Of a stretch of 64,000 bases of DNA, positions 12,577 to 23,432 are shown piece after piece. The stretch comes from Frankiales bacterium (lineage in GTDB: Bacteria; Actinomycetota; Actinomycetes; S36-B12; CAIYMF01), in assembly GCA_016125335.1 (NCBI GenBank), contig WGLY01000021.1, positions 49,134-113,133 on the forward strand, in the 5' to 3' direction. The notes under the pieces were generated by a model. It saw nothing but the letters and a program-made list of their open reading frames with translations. It ran no database searches and was not told the origin of the DNA. Position numbers and translations under genes: made by a program. How positions within the stretch are numbered: the stretch's first letter is position 1; every line of letters begins with the position of its first letter.

Positions 12577-13482
12577 GTGGCGCGACAGACGAGCGCGGAC
12601 ATCGAGGCGGGCACCACGCTCGACGAGCACGAGCGGGCCGAGCTGAAGAACCCTGGCTACGAGCTGTTCGTGGCGGCGCTCTCGGTGCTGTCGATCGTGA
12701 ACCTCGGGCTCATCTACGTCGTGCGGAACGAGTCCCTGGACTACATCCTCATGGCGGTCAACCTCGTGCTGTCCGTGGTGCTGTTCTTCGACTTCCTGGT
12801 GCGGTTCTTCACGGCGGAGTCCAAGGCGGCCTACTTCTGGCGCGGCTTCGGCTGGGCCGACCTCCTGGCGAGCCTGCCCCTCGCCCAGCTCAAGGTGCTG
12901 CGGGTGTTCCGGCTCGCGCGCGTGTACCGCCTGCTCAAGGAGTACGGCGCGCGCAACGTCGCGAGGTCGCTGCTCGTCGACCGCGCGGGCAGCGCGCTCT
13001 ACACGCTGCTGCTCATCGCGATCCTGGTGCTCGAGTTCGGCAGCCTCGGGATGCTCGGGATCGAGGGCGAGGTGCCCGACGGCAACATCCGCACGGCGTC
13101 GGACGCCCTCTGGTACGTCATCGTCACGATCTCGACCGTCGGCTACGGCGACCGCTTCCCCGTCACGAACGCCGGACGGGTGCTCGGCGCGCTCATCATC
13201 GTCGTGGGGGTCGGCATCTTCGGCACGCTCACCGGCTACCTGGCCAACATCTTCCTCGCCCCATCCCGGGGCTCCGACGAGCCGGAGGCGGCCGGCCCCG
13301 ACGACGCGGCGGCCGACGCCGGCGACCACCCGGCCGACGACATCGACGTCGCGCTGGCCCGGCTGTCCCGGCTCGACGCGCTGCGCACCAGCGGGCTGCT
13401 CACCGAGGACGAGGCCCGTGCCACCAAGGAGCGCATCCTGGCCGGGGCGCCGGGGGCGGACGGGCCCGCGGCGCCGGAGTAG
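12577..13482 (+). CDS. Voltage-gated potassium channel with SHOCT-like tail
   Basis: About 301 aa. Hydrophobic segments in the order of a six-helix channel, with an Arg-rich S4-like helix LKVLRVFRLARVYRLL and the selectivity filter TISTVGYGD before the last helix. The C-terminus (about 265-300) is a short helical SHOCT-like motif, LARLSRLDALRTSGLLTEDE. Potassium efflux across the membrane is the expected role; whether it is voltage-gated cannot be proven here. GTG 12577 with GGAGG upstream is the preferred start. A TAGCGT box is at 12522-12527. Confidence 0.85.
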   Translation: MARQTSADIEAGTTLDEHERAELKNPGYELFVAALSVLSIVNLGLIYVVRNESLDYILMAVNLVLSVVLFFDFLVRFFTAESKAAYFWRGFGWADLLASLPLAQLKVLRVFRLARVYRLLKEYGARNVARSLLVDRAGSALYTLLLIAILVLEFGSLGMLGIEGEVPDGNIRTASDALWYVIVTISTVGYGDRFPVTNAGRVLGALIIVVGVGIFGTLTGYLANIFLAPSRGSDEPEAAGPDDAAADAGDHPADDIDVALARLSRLDALRTSGLLTEDEARATKERILAGAPGADGPAAPE

Positions 13483-13549
13483 GCGGCTCCCCGGCCGAGC
13501 GTCGGCGCGCCGCGGCCTTTCGGGTGACGTCCGGGACCCGGACGCCTCG

Positions 13550-13565
13550 TACCCTCGGTGGGATG
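13550..13565 (+). promoter_or_regulatory. Leaderless promoter of the two-component operon
   Basis: TACCCT (13550-13555), then 7 nt, then ATG 13563. No ribosome-binding site is present. Confidence 0.6.
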
Positions 13566-14885
13566 TCCGTCTTCGGTTCGCGGCGCCAGCGCGTGCTGGC
13601 CGGCTACATCGCGGCAGCCGTCATCGCGACCGTCGTCGTGATGGCGGCCACGAGCTATGCGAGCCAGCAGGCCGGGATCAACGAGGCGGTCAACGCCGCC
13701 AAGGACCGCACCCTGCTCTACGCCGACGTCCTCTCGGACAAGATCCCCGCCGACCTGTCCAGCCGTGATGCGACCCGTCGCACGGCCGCCGACGTCGCCC
13801 TCGACGCCGTCGTGCGCGACTTCGTGAAGTCGGCCAAGGACGTCATCCGGGTCAAGATCTGGACCCCGGACGGCACGATCGTCTACTCGGACAAGCGCGA
13901 GCTGTGGGGGCGCCAGTTCGCGCTCGAGCCGGACGAGGCCGACGTCCTGCTGACCGGGAGCGTCGAGGCCTCGGCGAGCGACCCCACCAAGCCGGAGAAC
14001 ATCTTCGAGCAGGACCAGGGCCGGGTGCTCCAGGTGTACGCGCCCATGCGCGCGACGGCGGCCGGCGACCTGCTCTTCGAGGTCTACTACCACGACGACA
14101 GCATCTCCACGGCGGCCCACCGCATCTGGACCGAGTTCGCCCCGATCCTGCTCGGCGGCCTGCTGCTGCTCGCGGCGGTCAACCTGCCGCTGGCGTGGCG
14201 GCTGGCGCAGCGCGCGCAGCGCGACCAGGAGGAGAAGGCCGAGCTGCTCCAGGCCGCGGTCGACGCCTCGGAGATGGAGCGCAGCCGCATCGCGGGCGAC
14301 CTGCACGACGGCGTGGTGCAGGACCTCTCGGGCATCACCTACACGCTCGACGCCGTCGCCGACCGGCTCGGCACCGAGGGCTCGCCCCACGCGGCCGTCG
14401 TGGCCGAGTCGGCCGCGCACACGCGGTCCGCCGTCAGCGCCCTGCGCTCCCTCCTGATCGAGATCTACCCCCCGAACCTGCGCGAGGAGGGGCTGCCCAA
14501 CGCGCTGGGCGGGCTGCTCGCCTCGGTGCGCTCCCGCGGCGTGGCGGCCCGGCTGGACGTGGCGCCGGGCCTCGAGTGCGCGCCAGCGTGCGAGTCGCTG
14601 GTGTTCCGCGCGGCCCAGGAGGCCCTCCGCAACGTGGTCACCCACGCGGAGGCCTCCCACGTGGTGGTCTCGCTGCGGCGGGAGGGCGAGCACGCGGTGC
14701 TCACCGTCGCCGACGACGGCCGCGGGGTCGCCGTCGACGAGTGGCGCCGTCCGCCGCCGGGGCACCTGGGCCTACGCTTCCTCTCGGACCTGGTCGAACG
14801 TGCCGGTGGGCACCTCGACCTGACTCCCGGTGATCACGGGGGCGCGGTGTTCACCGTGTCGGTCCCGATGGAGGTGGGCGTGTGA
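13563..14885 (+). CDS. NarL-family sensor histidine kinase
   Basis: 440 aa. One transmembrane helix near residues 12-30, an extracytoplasmic sensor of about 160 residues, a second helix at about 195-215, then a HisKA_3 dimerisation domain with His248 in DLHDGVVQDL and an ATPase domain with the N-box AQEALRNVVTHA and G-box VADDGRG. It phosphorylates the response regulator encoded next, with which it shares a 4-bp GTGA overlap. The signal is unknown; the sensor has no clear metal ligands. Confidence 0.92.
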   Translation: MSVFGSRRQRVLAGYIAAAVIATVVVMAATSYASQQAGINEAVNAAKDRTLLYADVLSDKIPADLSSRDATRRTAADVALDAVVRDFVKSAKDVIRVKIWTPDGTIVYSDKRELWGRQFALEPDEADVLLTGSVEASASDPTKPENIFEQDQGRVLQVYAPMRATAAGDLLFEVYYHDDSISTAAHRIWTEFAPILLGGLLLLAAVNLPLAWRLAQRAQRDQEEKAELLQAAVDASEMERSRIAGDLHDGVVQDLSGITYTLDAVADRLGTEGSPHAAVVAESAAHTRSAVSALRSLLIEIYPPNLREEGLPNALGGLLASVRSRGVAARLDVAPGLECAPACESLVFRAAQEALRNVVTHAEASHVVVSLRREGEHAVLTVADDGRGVAVDEWRRPPPGHLGLRFLSDLVERAGGHLDLTPGDHGGAVFTVSVPMEVGV

Positions 14886-15577
14886 GCGAGCCGACGACGA
14901 CCAGCACCGCTGCGGCGGCCGGAGCCACGATCACGCCGCCCGACCCGTTGCGGGTGATGCTCGTCGACGACCACCCGGTGGTGCGCTCGGGCCTGTCGGC
15001 CCTGCTCGACGCCTTCGGCGACATCACGGTGGTCGGCGCGCTGGCCGACGGCCGCGAGGCGGTGGAGCGCTACTCCGAGCTCGCCCCCGACGTCGTGCTC
15101 ATGGACCTGTCCATGCCGGGCATGGACGGCATCGAGGCCACTGCGCAGATCTGCCGGGCCGACCCGTCGGCGCGGGTGGTCGTGCTCACCAGCTTCGGGG
15201 AGCGCCGCCGCATCGTGGCCGCCCTGGACGCCGGTGCCTGCGGCTACCTGCTCAAGGACAGCGGCCGCGAGGACGTCGTGTCCGCCGTCCACGCAGCCGC
15301 GGCCGGGGGCTCGCCGATCGACCCGCGCGTGGCCTCCGTCCTGCTCGCCGAGCGGCACGAGTCGCGCGGGGCGACGGGCAGCACGATGTCGGCCCGCGAG
15401 CTCGAGGTGCTGCGGCTCGTCGCGGAGGGCCGCATCAACAAGGACATCGCGCGCGAGCTCGGCATCGCCGAGAAGACGGTCAAGACGCACCTCACCCGCA
15501 TCTACGAGCGCATCGGCGTCCAGGACCGCACGCAGGCCGCCATCTGGGCCGAGCGCAGCGGGCTGTTCAAGAGCTGA
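14882..15577 (+). CDS. NarL/LuxR-type response regulator
   Basis: 231 aa. Receiver domain at about 24-140 with acidic pair Asp29-Asp30, phospho-acceptor Asp75 (VLMDLSMPGMDG) and the conserved Lys in GYLLKDSG. A LuxR winged helix follows (MSARELEVLRLVAEGRINKD). The first 20 residues are a Thr/Ala-rich extension. Translation is coupled to the kinase by GTGA. The targets are not visible. Confidence 0.93.
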   Translation: MSEPTTTSTAAAAGATITPPDPLRVMLVDDHPVVRSGLSALLDAFGDITVVGALADGREAVERYSELAPDVVLMDLSMPGMDGIEATAQICRADPSARVVVLTSFGERRRIVAALDAGACGYLLKDSGREDVVSAVHAAAAGGSPIDPRVASVLLAERHESRGATGSTMSARELEVLRLVAEGRINKDIARELGIAEKTVKTHLTRIYERIGVQDRTQAAIWAERSGLFKS

Positions 15578-15834
15578 CGCGCCAGGCTGCCTCCGGCCGG
15601 CAGCCGCTCGGACGGCGGCGAGGGCTCTGCGGGTGCGCTCCACCAACGGCCGGCGCCCCGGCCCGGTGGTGCTCGCCACCGGCACCTGCATCGGCGCGGC
15701 GGGATCCTGGTCTTGAGATCCTGATCTTCGGGATCCGTTGCAGCCCAACGTGATCCGTGTCTCTGTACGTCATGTGAGTGACGAGCGGGCGTTGGTTCTC
15801 CAGAACCTCTCCGCGCGCGCCCGATCACCTCGGC

Positions 15835-17355
<1,521 letters not shown>

Positions 17356-17512
17356 GCGACGTCCCGCACCCGCTCCCCCGCCCGGCGGACCGCGTCGTCC
17401 ACCGGACGGGGCCGCGTGCGGCCCCTCACAGGCCCCGCGCGCCGCACGACCGGACCGTCCGCAAGGCGGCCGGGGTGTTCAGGCCCCGCGGACCCGTGTC
17501 GATGAACCGGGC

Positions 17513-18370
17513 ATGAGCGCCTCCACCACGAGATCCCGACGCCGGGTCGCCCCCGTCGCGCTCGCGCTGCTGGCCGTGAGCGCCCTGGTCCTCGCCCCGG
17601 ACGCCTCGGCGTCGGCCCCGGCCTCGGCGCCGCGCGCGCTCGCCGCGCCGCACGCCGTGGTCGCCGCGGTAAGCCGCGGCTACACCGCGCACCCCAGCGG
17701 CGTGGCGCCCCCGAGCACCAACCCGCGCGGCTGGGTGAAGGTGTGGGGCGACGACTTCGTGCGGCGCACCGTGACCCGCGCCTGGGACAAGTACGCCGGC
17801 AGCCCGGGCAGCTACTCGAACGGCCGGTGGTCGCCCTCGCACGTGCAGAGCCACAACGGGATGCTCATCCTCGCCGGCTACCGGGAGAACGGGGTCTTCG
17901 TCACCGGCGGCGCCTCGGCCACGCGCGCGAGCACCCTGCGCTACGGCAAGTACCTCGTGCGCATGCGCGCCGACAAGGGCGTCGGCGTCGGCTACGTCGC
18001 GCTGCTGTGGCCGTCCTCGGGCTGGCCGCCGGAGGTCGACTTCGCCGAGGACGGCGGCCACGACCGCTCCACCACGAGCGGCACCGCCCACTTCGGGTCG
18101 ACGAACCAGCAGGTGCAGCGGATCCTGCGGCGCGACTTCAGCAAGTGGCACACCGTCGGGGTGGAGTGGACGCCGACCAGCCTCAAGTACACGATCGACG
18201 GCAAGGTGTGGGCGACCATGCGCGGTGCGACCGTGCCGCACCAGCCGATGCACCTCGCGATCCAGAGCGCGGCGCTGCGCTGCACCTCGTGGTCGGCGTG
18301 CGTGTCCTCCGCGACGCCGAGCCACGTGAACATCTACGTCGACTGGGTCGTGGTCTACCGCCGCGCCTGA
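17513..18370 (+). CDS. Secreted GH16-like glycoside hydrolase
   Basis: 285 aa. N-terminal signal peptide with an alanine-rich hydrophobic core (APVALALLAVSALVLAPDAS), then a GH16 domain from about residue 70. The catalytic ExDxxE is present as PEVDFAEDGG, and the C-terminal strand VNIYVDWVVVYRR is typical of the fold. It is a paralogue of the upstream gene without the linker. The two may be extracellular polysaccharide hydrolases of related specificity. Confidence 0.85.
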   Translation: MSASTTRSRRRVAPVALALLAVSALVLAPDASASAPASAPRALAAPHAVVAAVSRGYTAHPSGVAPPSTNPRGWVKVWGDDFVRRTVTRAWDKYAGSPGSYSNGRWSPSHVQSHNGMLILAGYRENGVFVTGGASATRASTLRYGKYLVRMRADKGVGVGYVALLWPSSGWPPEVDFAEDGGHDRSTTSGTAHFGSTNQQVQRILRRDFSKWHTVGVEWTPTSLKYTIDGKVWATMRGATVPHQPMHLAIQSAALRCTSWSACVSSATPSHVNIYVDWVVVYRRA

Positions 18371-18410
18371 CACCGCGTTCCGCCCGGGGCTCGCGCCAGC
18401 GGCCGGGTGC

Positions 18411-19889
18411 TCAGCCGGCGACGACGCGCACGCGGCCCACTGCGTCGTCGACCGCCCCGCGCACCCAGCCGTGCGGGGTGGCCGCGGTGCGCTGGAGGAA
18501 GTGCAGCGTCGCGGCGGTGACCTCCTCGCCCGGCATGAGGTTGGGGATCCCCGGCGGGTAGGCGGCCACGCTGTCGGCCGACACCCGGCCCACCGCGGCA
18601 GAGGCCGCGACCACCTCCGAGGGCGCGAACCAGGCGTCGCGCACGGACATCCGCCGGGGCCCGGGGTCCGGGAGCTCGATGTGCTCGCGCGTCGCGCCCC
18701 CGTCGCGCGGCAGGGCCAGGAGGGCGTCGGCGAACGCGTCGACGTCGTGGGCCGCCCCGGCGCCCACGATCGCCACGATGACGTCGTCGGTCGACATCTC
18801 CACGTGGTGCCCGAGCTCGCGGAACAGCAGGGCGCGGGCCTCGTGGCCGCTGATGCCGCCGCTGCGGGTGTCGATCACCACGTGCAGGGGGTCGAGCGCC
18901 ACGACATCCGGGAATGCGAGCATCGCGGGTCCCGCGTCGCGGAACCGGCCGTCGGCGGCGATGCGCGCGCGCAACCGCGCCACGGCATCGAGGCTGCGGC
19001 CCACGGCCGCCTCGCCCGACGACGCGAGCCGGCGGCGGGCGAGGTCGAGCGAGCCGAGCAGCAGCGAGCACTCCGACGTCGACTGGAGCGCGCGGAAGGC
19101 GCGCTCCACGAGGGGCTCGAGGCGCTGCGCCCACGGGCCGTGGCCGAGGTGGAGCAGCGCGGTCTGGCTCAGCGACCCGCCGAGCTTGTGCATCGACGCG
19201 ATGGCGAGGTCGGCGCCGAGCCGCACGGCGTTGGACGGGAGCTCCGGGTGGAAGCCGAGGTGCGCCCCCCAGGCCTCGTCGACGACGAGCGCCGCGTCGT
19301 GCGCGTGCGCCACCTCGGCGAGGCGGGCGACGTCGGAGCACGAGCCGAAGTACGACGGCGACACGACGTAGACCGCCACGGCCCCGGGGTGCGCGCGCAG
19401 GGCGGCCTCGACCGTGCCGGCGCTGACGCCGTGCGCGATGCCGAGGACGTGGTCGACGTCCGGCGCGACGAACTCGGCCACGAGCCCGGAGAGCATGAGC
19501 CCGTCGACGACCGACGAGTGGACGCTGCGCTGCGCGACGACGGTGCCGCCCCCGCCTCCGGCGAGGCCGGCCACGGCCAGGCAGGCGGTCTGGTTCCCCT
19601 GGCTGGATCCGTTGGCGAGGAACCACGTGCGGGACGCGCCCCAGGCCTCGGCGGCGAGGGCGAGGCTGCGCTGCATCGGGTTGTCCGGGCCGTGGTCGAT
19701 GCCGTCGACCGAGGGCTGCACGTCGAGCGCGAGCGGGTCGTCGGCGAGCCACCGCGCGAGCATCGGCTGCGCGTCGTGGTCGCCCTGGTGGCCCGGCGTC
19801 GTGAAGCGCGCGCGGCCCTGGTCGGCGAACGCGCGGACGGCGTCGGCGTAGGGCGAGGAGTCCTGTCGGTCGGCCGGGATGGCGGTCAT
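18411..19889 (-). CDS. PLP-dependent Orn/Lys/Arg decarboxylase family protein
   Basis: 492 aa, ATG 19889. Fold-type I: the PLP Lys is in ASMHKLGGSLSQT, the Asp/Ala pair in VVDEAWGAH, and the C-terminal domain has AAYPPGIPNLMPGE, the signature of the Orn/Lys/Arg decarboxylase C-terminus. It removes CO2 from ornithine, lysine or arginine to give polyamine precursors; which one is not clear. A CAGGAT box 7 nt upstream of the ATG suggests a leaderless start. Confidence 0.88.
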   Translation of the reverse strand: MTAIPADRQDSSPYADAVRAFADQGRARFTTPGHQGDHDAQPMLARWLADDPLALDVQPSVDGIDHGPDNPMQRSLALAAEAWGASRTWFLANGSSQGNQTACLAVAGLAGGGGGTVVAQRSVHSSVVDGLMLSGLVAEFVAPDVDHVLGIAHGVSAGTVEAALRAHPGAVAVYVVSPSYFGSCSDVARLAEVAHAHDAALVVDEAWGAHLGFHPELPSNAVRLGADLAIASMHKLGGSLSQTALLHLGHGPWAQRLEPLVERAFRALQSTSECSLLLGSLDLARRRLASSGEAAVGRSLDAVARLRARIAADGRFRDAGPAMLAFPDVVALDPLHVVIDTRSGGISGHEARALLFRELGHHVEMSTDDVIVAIVGAGAAHDVDAFADALLALPRDGGATREHIELPDPGPRRMSVRDAWFAPSEVVAASAAVGRVSADSVAAYPPGIPNLMPGEEVTAATLHFLQRTAATPHGWVRGAVDDAVGRVRVVAG

Positions 19890-19961
19890 GGCCCTGATCC
19901 TGTCGTGCCGCGGCCCGGGGCGGGCCTTGTGGTGGCCGCCCCGGCGTCCCAGGATCGGCGC

Positions 19962-20471
19962 ATGGCCATCCCCGCCGTGCGGCTCAACCACGCCGTGCTG
20001 TTCGTGTCCGACCTCGAGCGGGCGCTCGCGTTCTACGTCGCGGCGTTCGGCATGGAGGTGGTCGCGCGCGAGCCGCGCGCCGCCGCCGCCTTCCTGCGGC
20101 TGCCGCGCTCCGGCAACCACCACGACCTCGGGCTCTTCGGCCTCGGCCCGGACGCGCCGCCGCGCGGGCGCGGCGTGGGCCTCTACCACCTCGCGTGGCA
20201 GGTGGACACGCTCGACGAGCTGGCGGCTGCGCAGGCGACCCTCGCGGAGCTCGGCGCGCTGGTCGGCCAGTCCAGCCACGGTGCGACCAAGAGCCTCTAC
20301 GGCACCGACCCGGACGGCAACGAGTTCGAGGTCATGTGGATGCTCCCCCGCGCCGAGTGGGGCCGGTACGCCGACAGCGCCCCGGTCGAGCGGCTCGACC
20401 TCGCCGGCGACCTCGCCCGCTGGAGCGGTGTCGCGACCGCGGACGAGCTGCGCCCGCTGCCGCGGGACTGA
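19962..20471 (+). CDS. VOC-superfamily (glyoxalase-like) protein
   Basis: 169 aa. LNHAVLFVSDLERALAFYVA and YHLAWQVDTLDELAAA are the two beta-alpha-beta modules; DPDGNEFEVMWML carries the last metal-ligand Glu, with His in the first and second modules, so a metal site is likely. A ring-cleavage dioxygenase or glyoxalase-like function is possible; substrate unknown. It is divergent from the decarboxylase. CAGGAT six nt before the ATG suggests leaderless transcription. Confidence 0.85.
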   Translation: MAIPAVRLNHAVLFVSDLERALAFYVAAFGMEVVAREPRAAAAFLRLPRSGNHHDLGLFGLGPDAPPRGRGVGLYHLAWQVDTLDELAAAQATLAELGALVGQSSHGATKSLYGTDPDGNEFEVMWMLPRAEWGRYADSAPVERLDLAGDLARWSGVATADELRPLPRD

Positions 20472-20600
20472 CTCCGACGGCGCGGCTCGGACACGGCCAG
20501 GTCACAACCAGGTCGCGGTCGGGCCCTGGCCCGCTGCTGCGGTGGCGCCCCGCACGGCCTCGTGCCACGGTCGTGAGGGGATGCTTCCCGCGTCCTCGGC

Positions 20601-20622
20601 CGACCCCGGGACATCGGGGTCG
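20601..20622 (+). terminator. Hairpin after the VOC gene
   Basis: An 8-bp perfect stem (CGACCCCG/CGGGGTCG) with a 6-nt loop, about 130 bp past the VOC stop. It may isolate the VOC transcript from the aglE promoter. Confidence 0.4.
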
Positions 20623-20811
20623 CCGCGCGCTACTCTCGGGCGTGGGAGCGCTCCATCGGGTCACGCTCCGAGACCAATTTGTAATCGCTTGCAGGCCCGA
20701 AACTTGTGTGAAACCTCTTGCTTACAGGGGTGTCACGGGCAAGGATGCGAAACGCTTACAGCTTCCGGGGCTTCAGCCACCCGGATGATCAACCGGCTCG
20801 AGGGAGACAGA
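20623..20811 (+). promoter_or_regulatory. aglE promoter region with LacI-type operator and direct repeats
   Basis: Three copies of GCTTRCAG-like sequence at about 20687, 20720 and 20754 are spaced 33-34 bp apart, about three helical turns each. The first is part of TTGTAATCGCTTGCAG (20679-20694), a good TGNAANCGNTTNCA LacI-family palindrome. TTGCTT (20718-20723) and AAGGAT (20741-20746), spaced 17, may be the promoter. A TACTCT box at 20631 precedes a GTG at 20642 that opens a 48-codon reading frame. Confidence 0.5.
20679..20694. promoter_or_regulatory. LacI-family type operator
   Basis: TTGTAATCGCTTGCAG matches the half-site symmetry of sugar-responsive LacI repressors. It lies upstream of the probable promoter. 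No lacI-type gene is present nearby. Confidence 0.6.
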
Positions 20812-22188
20812 ATGTCCGTTCCCGTCCGTCGCCGCACGGCCGCCGTCATCGGCGGCGTCGCGGCAGCGCTGCTGCTCGCCGCGTGCGGCAGCAGCACCGA
20901 CACCGGTAGCAGCTCGCCGGCGGCGAGCTCCACCAACACCGATCCCGCGTGCGCCTCGTACTCCTCGTACGGCTCGTACCCGGGCACCTCGGTCACCGTG
21001 TTCACCTCGATCCTGCCGCCCGAGCAGCAGAAGTTCGAGCAGGCCTGGGCCCAGTTCGAGAAGTGCACGGGCATCACGGTGAAGTACGAGGGCAGCGACC
21101 AGTTCGAGGCGCAGCTCCCGGTCCGCATCCAGGGCGGCAACGCTCCTGACATCGCGTTCATCCCGCAGCCCGGTCTGCTCGCCAAGCTGGTGCAGCAGGG
21201 CGGCCCCGTCGCGGCGCCCGACGCCGTGGCGCAGAACGTCGACAAGTACTGGAACCCGGCGTGGAAGAACTACGCCACGGTCGACGGCACCTTCTACGGC
21301 GCCCCGCTCGGCTCCAACATGAAGTCGCTCGTGTGGTACTCGCCGAAGTTCTTCGCCTCCAAGGGCTACACCGTCCCCACCACGTGGGACGACCTGTTCA
21401 AGCTCTCGGACAAGATGGCTGCTGACGGCGTCAAGCCGTGGTGCGGCGGCATCGAGTCCGGCGGCGCCACCGGCTGGCCGGCCACCGACTGGCTCGAGCA
21501 GGTCGTGCTCCGCCAGCAGGGCGGCGACGTCTACGACAAGTGGGTCTCGCACGAGGTCAAGTTCGACTCGCCCGAGATCACCCAGGCGATGGACACCGTC
21601 GCGGGCTGGATGAAGAACCCGAAGTACGTCAACGCGGGCTTCGGCGACGTCAAGACGATCGCGACGACGGCGTTCCAGGACGCCGGCAAGCCGATCCTCA
21701 CCAACAAGTGCGGCATGCTGCAGCAGGCGTCCTTCTACGCGGCCCAGTGGCCGTCGTTCAAGAAGAACGTGGACATCTCGGAGAACGGCGACATCTTCGC
21801 CTTCTACCTGCCGCAGATCAGCGACTCGATCCCCACGCCGATCGTCGGCGGTGGCGAGTTCGTGACCGCGTTCGCCAACCGTCCTGAGGTCCAGGCCTTC
21901 CAGACGTTCCTCTCGTCGCCGGAGTTCGCCTCCGAGAAGGTCAAGCTCGGTGGCTGGGTCTCCGCCAACAGCGGCGTCGACCTGTCGCTGTACCAGGACC
22001 CGATCTCGAAGCTGTCGGCTCAGTACCTCACCAAGACCGACGCCACCTTCCGGTTCGACGCGTCCGACCTCATGCCCGCCGCCGTCGGCGCCGGTGCTGA
22101 GTGGAAGCAGCTGACCGCGTGGTTCGCCACCGACCAGTCGACGCAGACGACCCTGCAGAACATCGACGCCGCCTGGCCGTCGAGCTGA
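20812..22188 (+). CDS. aglE: Alpha-glucoside ABC transporter substrate-binding lipoprotein
   Basis: 458 aa. A lipoprotein signal ends at Cys25 (LLAAC), so the protein is anchored on the outer face of the membrane. The family-1 solute-binding fold is apparent (FEQAWAQFEKCTGITVKYEG, GNAPDIAFIPQPG). WCGGIESGGATGWPATDW is close to AglE proteins that bind alpha-glucosides such as trehalose, sucrose or maltose. AGGGAG lies upstream of the ATG. Two permease genes follow; there is no ATPase gene, so a shared MsiK-like ATPase is expected. Confidence 0.85.
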   Translation: MSVPVRRRTAAVIGGVAAALLLAACGSSTDTGSSSPAASSTNTDPACASYSSYGSYPGTSVTVFTSILPPEQQKFEQAWAQFEKCTGITVKYEGSDQFEAQLPVRIQGGNAPDIAFIPQPGLLAKLVQQGGPVAAPDAVAQNVDKYWNPAWKNYATVDGTFYGAPLGSNMKSLVWYSPKFFASKGYTVPTTWDDLFKLSDKMAADGVKPWCGGIESGGATGWPATDWLEQVVLRQQGGDVYDKWVSHEVKFDSPEITQAMDTVAGWMKNPKYVNAGFGDVKTIATTAFQDAGKPILTNKCGMLQQASFYAAQWPSFKKNVDISENGDIFAFYLPQISDSIPTPIVGGGEFVTAFANRPEVQAFQTFLSSPEFASEKVKLGGWVSANSGVDLSLYQDPISKLSAQYLTKTDATFRFDASDLMPAAVGAGAEWKQLTAWFATDQSTQTTLQNIDAAWPSS

Positions 22189-22245
22189 CACTGGATCGAT
22201 CCCGTCACGCTCGTTGAGTGACGGAGCACGTCAGAAGTGACACGG

Positions 22246-22284
22246 CCGGGGTCCGGGAGTAGTAGAAACACTCCCGGACCCCGG
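22246..22284 (+). terminator. Stem-loop between aglE and aglF
   Basis: A perfect 15-bp stem (22246-22260 with 22270-22284) and a 9-nt loop. In sugar transporter operons such a hairpin commonly gives partial termination or stabilises the upstream message, so the binding protein is made in excess. Confidence 0.8.
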
Positions 22285-22367
22285 CTCGCTCTACCCGGAA
22301 CCCGTCGACCCGGGTGGGGACTCGACCGGCTTTGCCTGCGGAACGTGTCGAGAGGGTGGTTGTCAGC

Positions 22368-23432
22368 GTGAGAAGCATCAAGGCCGGCGAGCTCGTCGTC
22401 GGTATCGTGCTCGCGTTCTGCGGGCTGCTGCTGTTCTACCTCAGCGCAGAGATCGTCGTGAAAGAGCTCGGCAAGGCGTCGCTCGCCGCCGGCTGGATCT
22501 GCTTCTTCTTCGGCGTCCTGCTCATCCTGTTCTACCTCGGCAGCGCCGCTCGGGGGCGCCTGCAGACGTGGATGGCCCGCCTGGTCTTCCTGGGCCCGGC
22601 CCTGATCCTGGTGACCGTCGGCCTCGTGGTGCCGGCGGTCCTCACCACGATCGGCAGCTTCCAGGACTCCAACGGCAAGAAGTTCGTGGGCCTGACCAAC
22701 TACGTGTGGACGTTCACGACCCCGGACAACTGGGTGTTCCTGCGCAACACCGCGCTGTGGATCATCATCACGCCGATCTTCTCGACGGTGCTCGGCTTCA
22801 TGCTCGCCCTGCTCATGGACCGCATGCGCCGCGAGTCGCTGCCGAAGTCGCTCATCTTCATGCCGATGGCGATCTCCTTCGTCGGCGCCTCGATCATCTG
22901 GGGCCTGGTCTACGAGTACCGCGACCCGGCCGTGACCGACCAGCAGGTGGGCCTGCTCAGCGCCATCGTGATCAAGCTCGGCTGGTCCGATCCGCCCAAC
23001 TGGCTGCTGTGGCAGCCCTGGAACAACTTCCTGCTCATGGTGATCATGATCTGGATCCAGACCGGGTTCGCCCTGGTGGTGCTCTCGGCCGCGATCAAGG
23101 CGATCCCGACGGACGTGACCGAGGCCGCCATGCTCGACGGCGCCACCGGCTGGAAGCTGCTCACCCGCGTCACCGTCCCGATGATCCGCGGCACGCTCGT
23201 CGTGGTGCTCACCACGATCGCGATCGGGGTGCTCAAAGTCTTCGACATCGTCTACACGATGACCAACGGCAACTTCGGCACGCAGGTCCTCGCGAACGAG
23301 ATGTACGCCCAGTCGTTCGTGCAGTTCGACAAGGGCCGAGGCAGCGCCCTCGCCGTGGTGCTGTTCCTGGCGGTGACCCCGCTCATCGTCTACAACGTCG
23401 TGCAGCTTCGAAGGGAGCAGCAGATCCGATGA
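22368..23432 (+). CDS. aglF: Alpha-glucoside ABC transporter permease, first subunit
   Basis: About 354 aa from GTG 22368 (GAGAGG upstream); earlier GTG codons at 22314 and 22356 are possible. Two extra N-terminal helices precede the BPD_transp_1 core with the EAA motif EAAMLDGATGWKLLTRVTVP, which contacts the ATPase. It forms the membrane channel with the next protein. The last base pairs overlap aglG by 4 bp (ATGA). Confidence 0.85.
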   Translation: MRSIKAGELVVGIVLAFCGLLLFYLSAEIVVKELGKASLAAGWICFFFGVLLILFYLGSAARGRLQTWMARLVFLGPALILVTVGLVVPAVLTTIGSFQDSNGKKFVGLTNYVWTFTTPDNWVFLRNTALWIIITPIFSTVLGFMLALLMDRMRRESLPKSLIFMPMAISFVGASIIWGLVYEYRDPAVTDQQVGLLSAIVIKLGWSDPPNWLLWQPWNNFLLMVIMIWIQTGFALVVLSAAIKAIPTDVTEAAMLDGATGWKLLTRVTVPMIRGTLVVVLTTIAIGVLKVFDIVYTMTNGNFGTQVLANEMYAQSFVQFDKGRGSALAVVLFLAVTPLIVYNVVQLRREQQIR

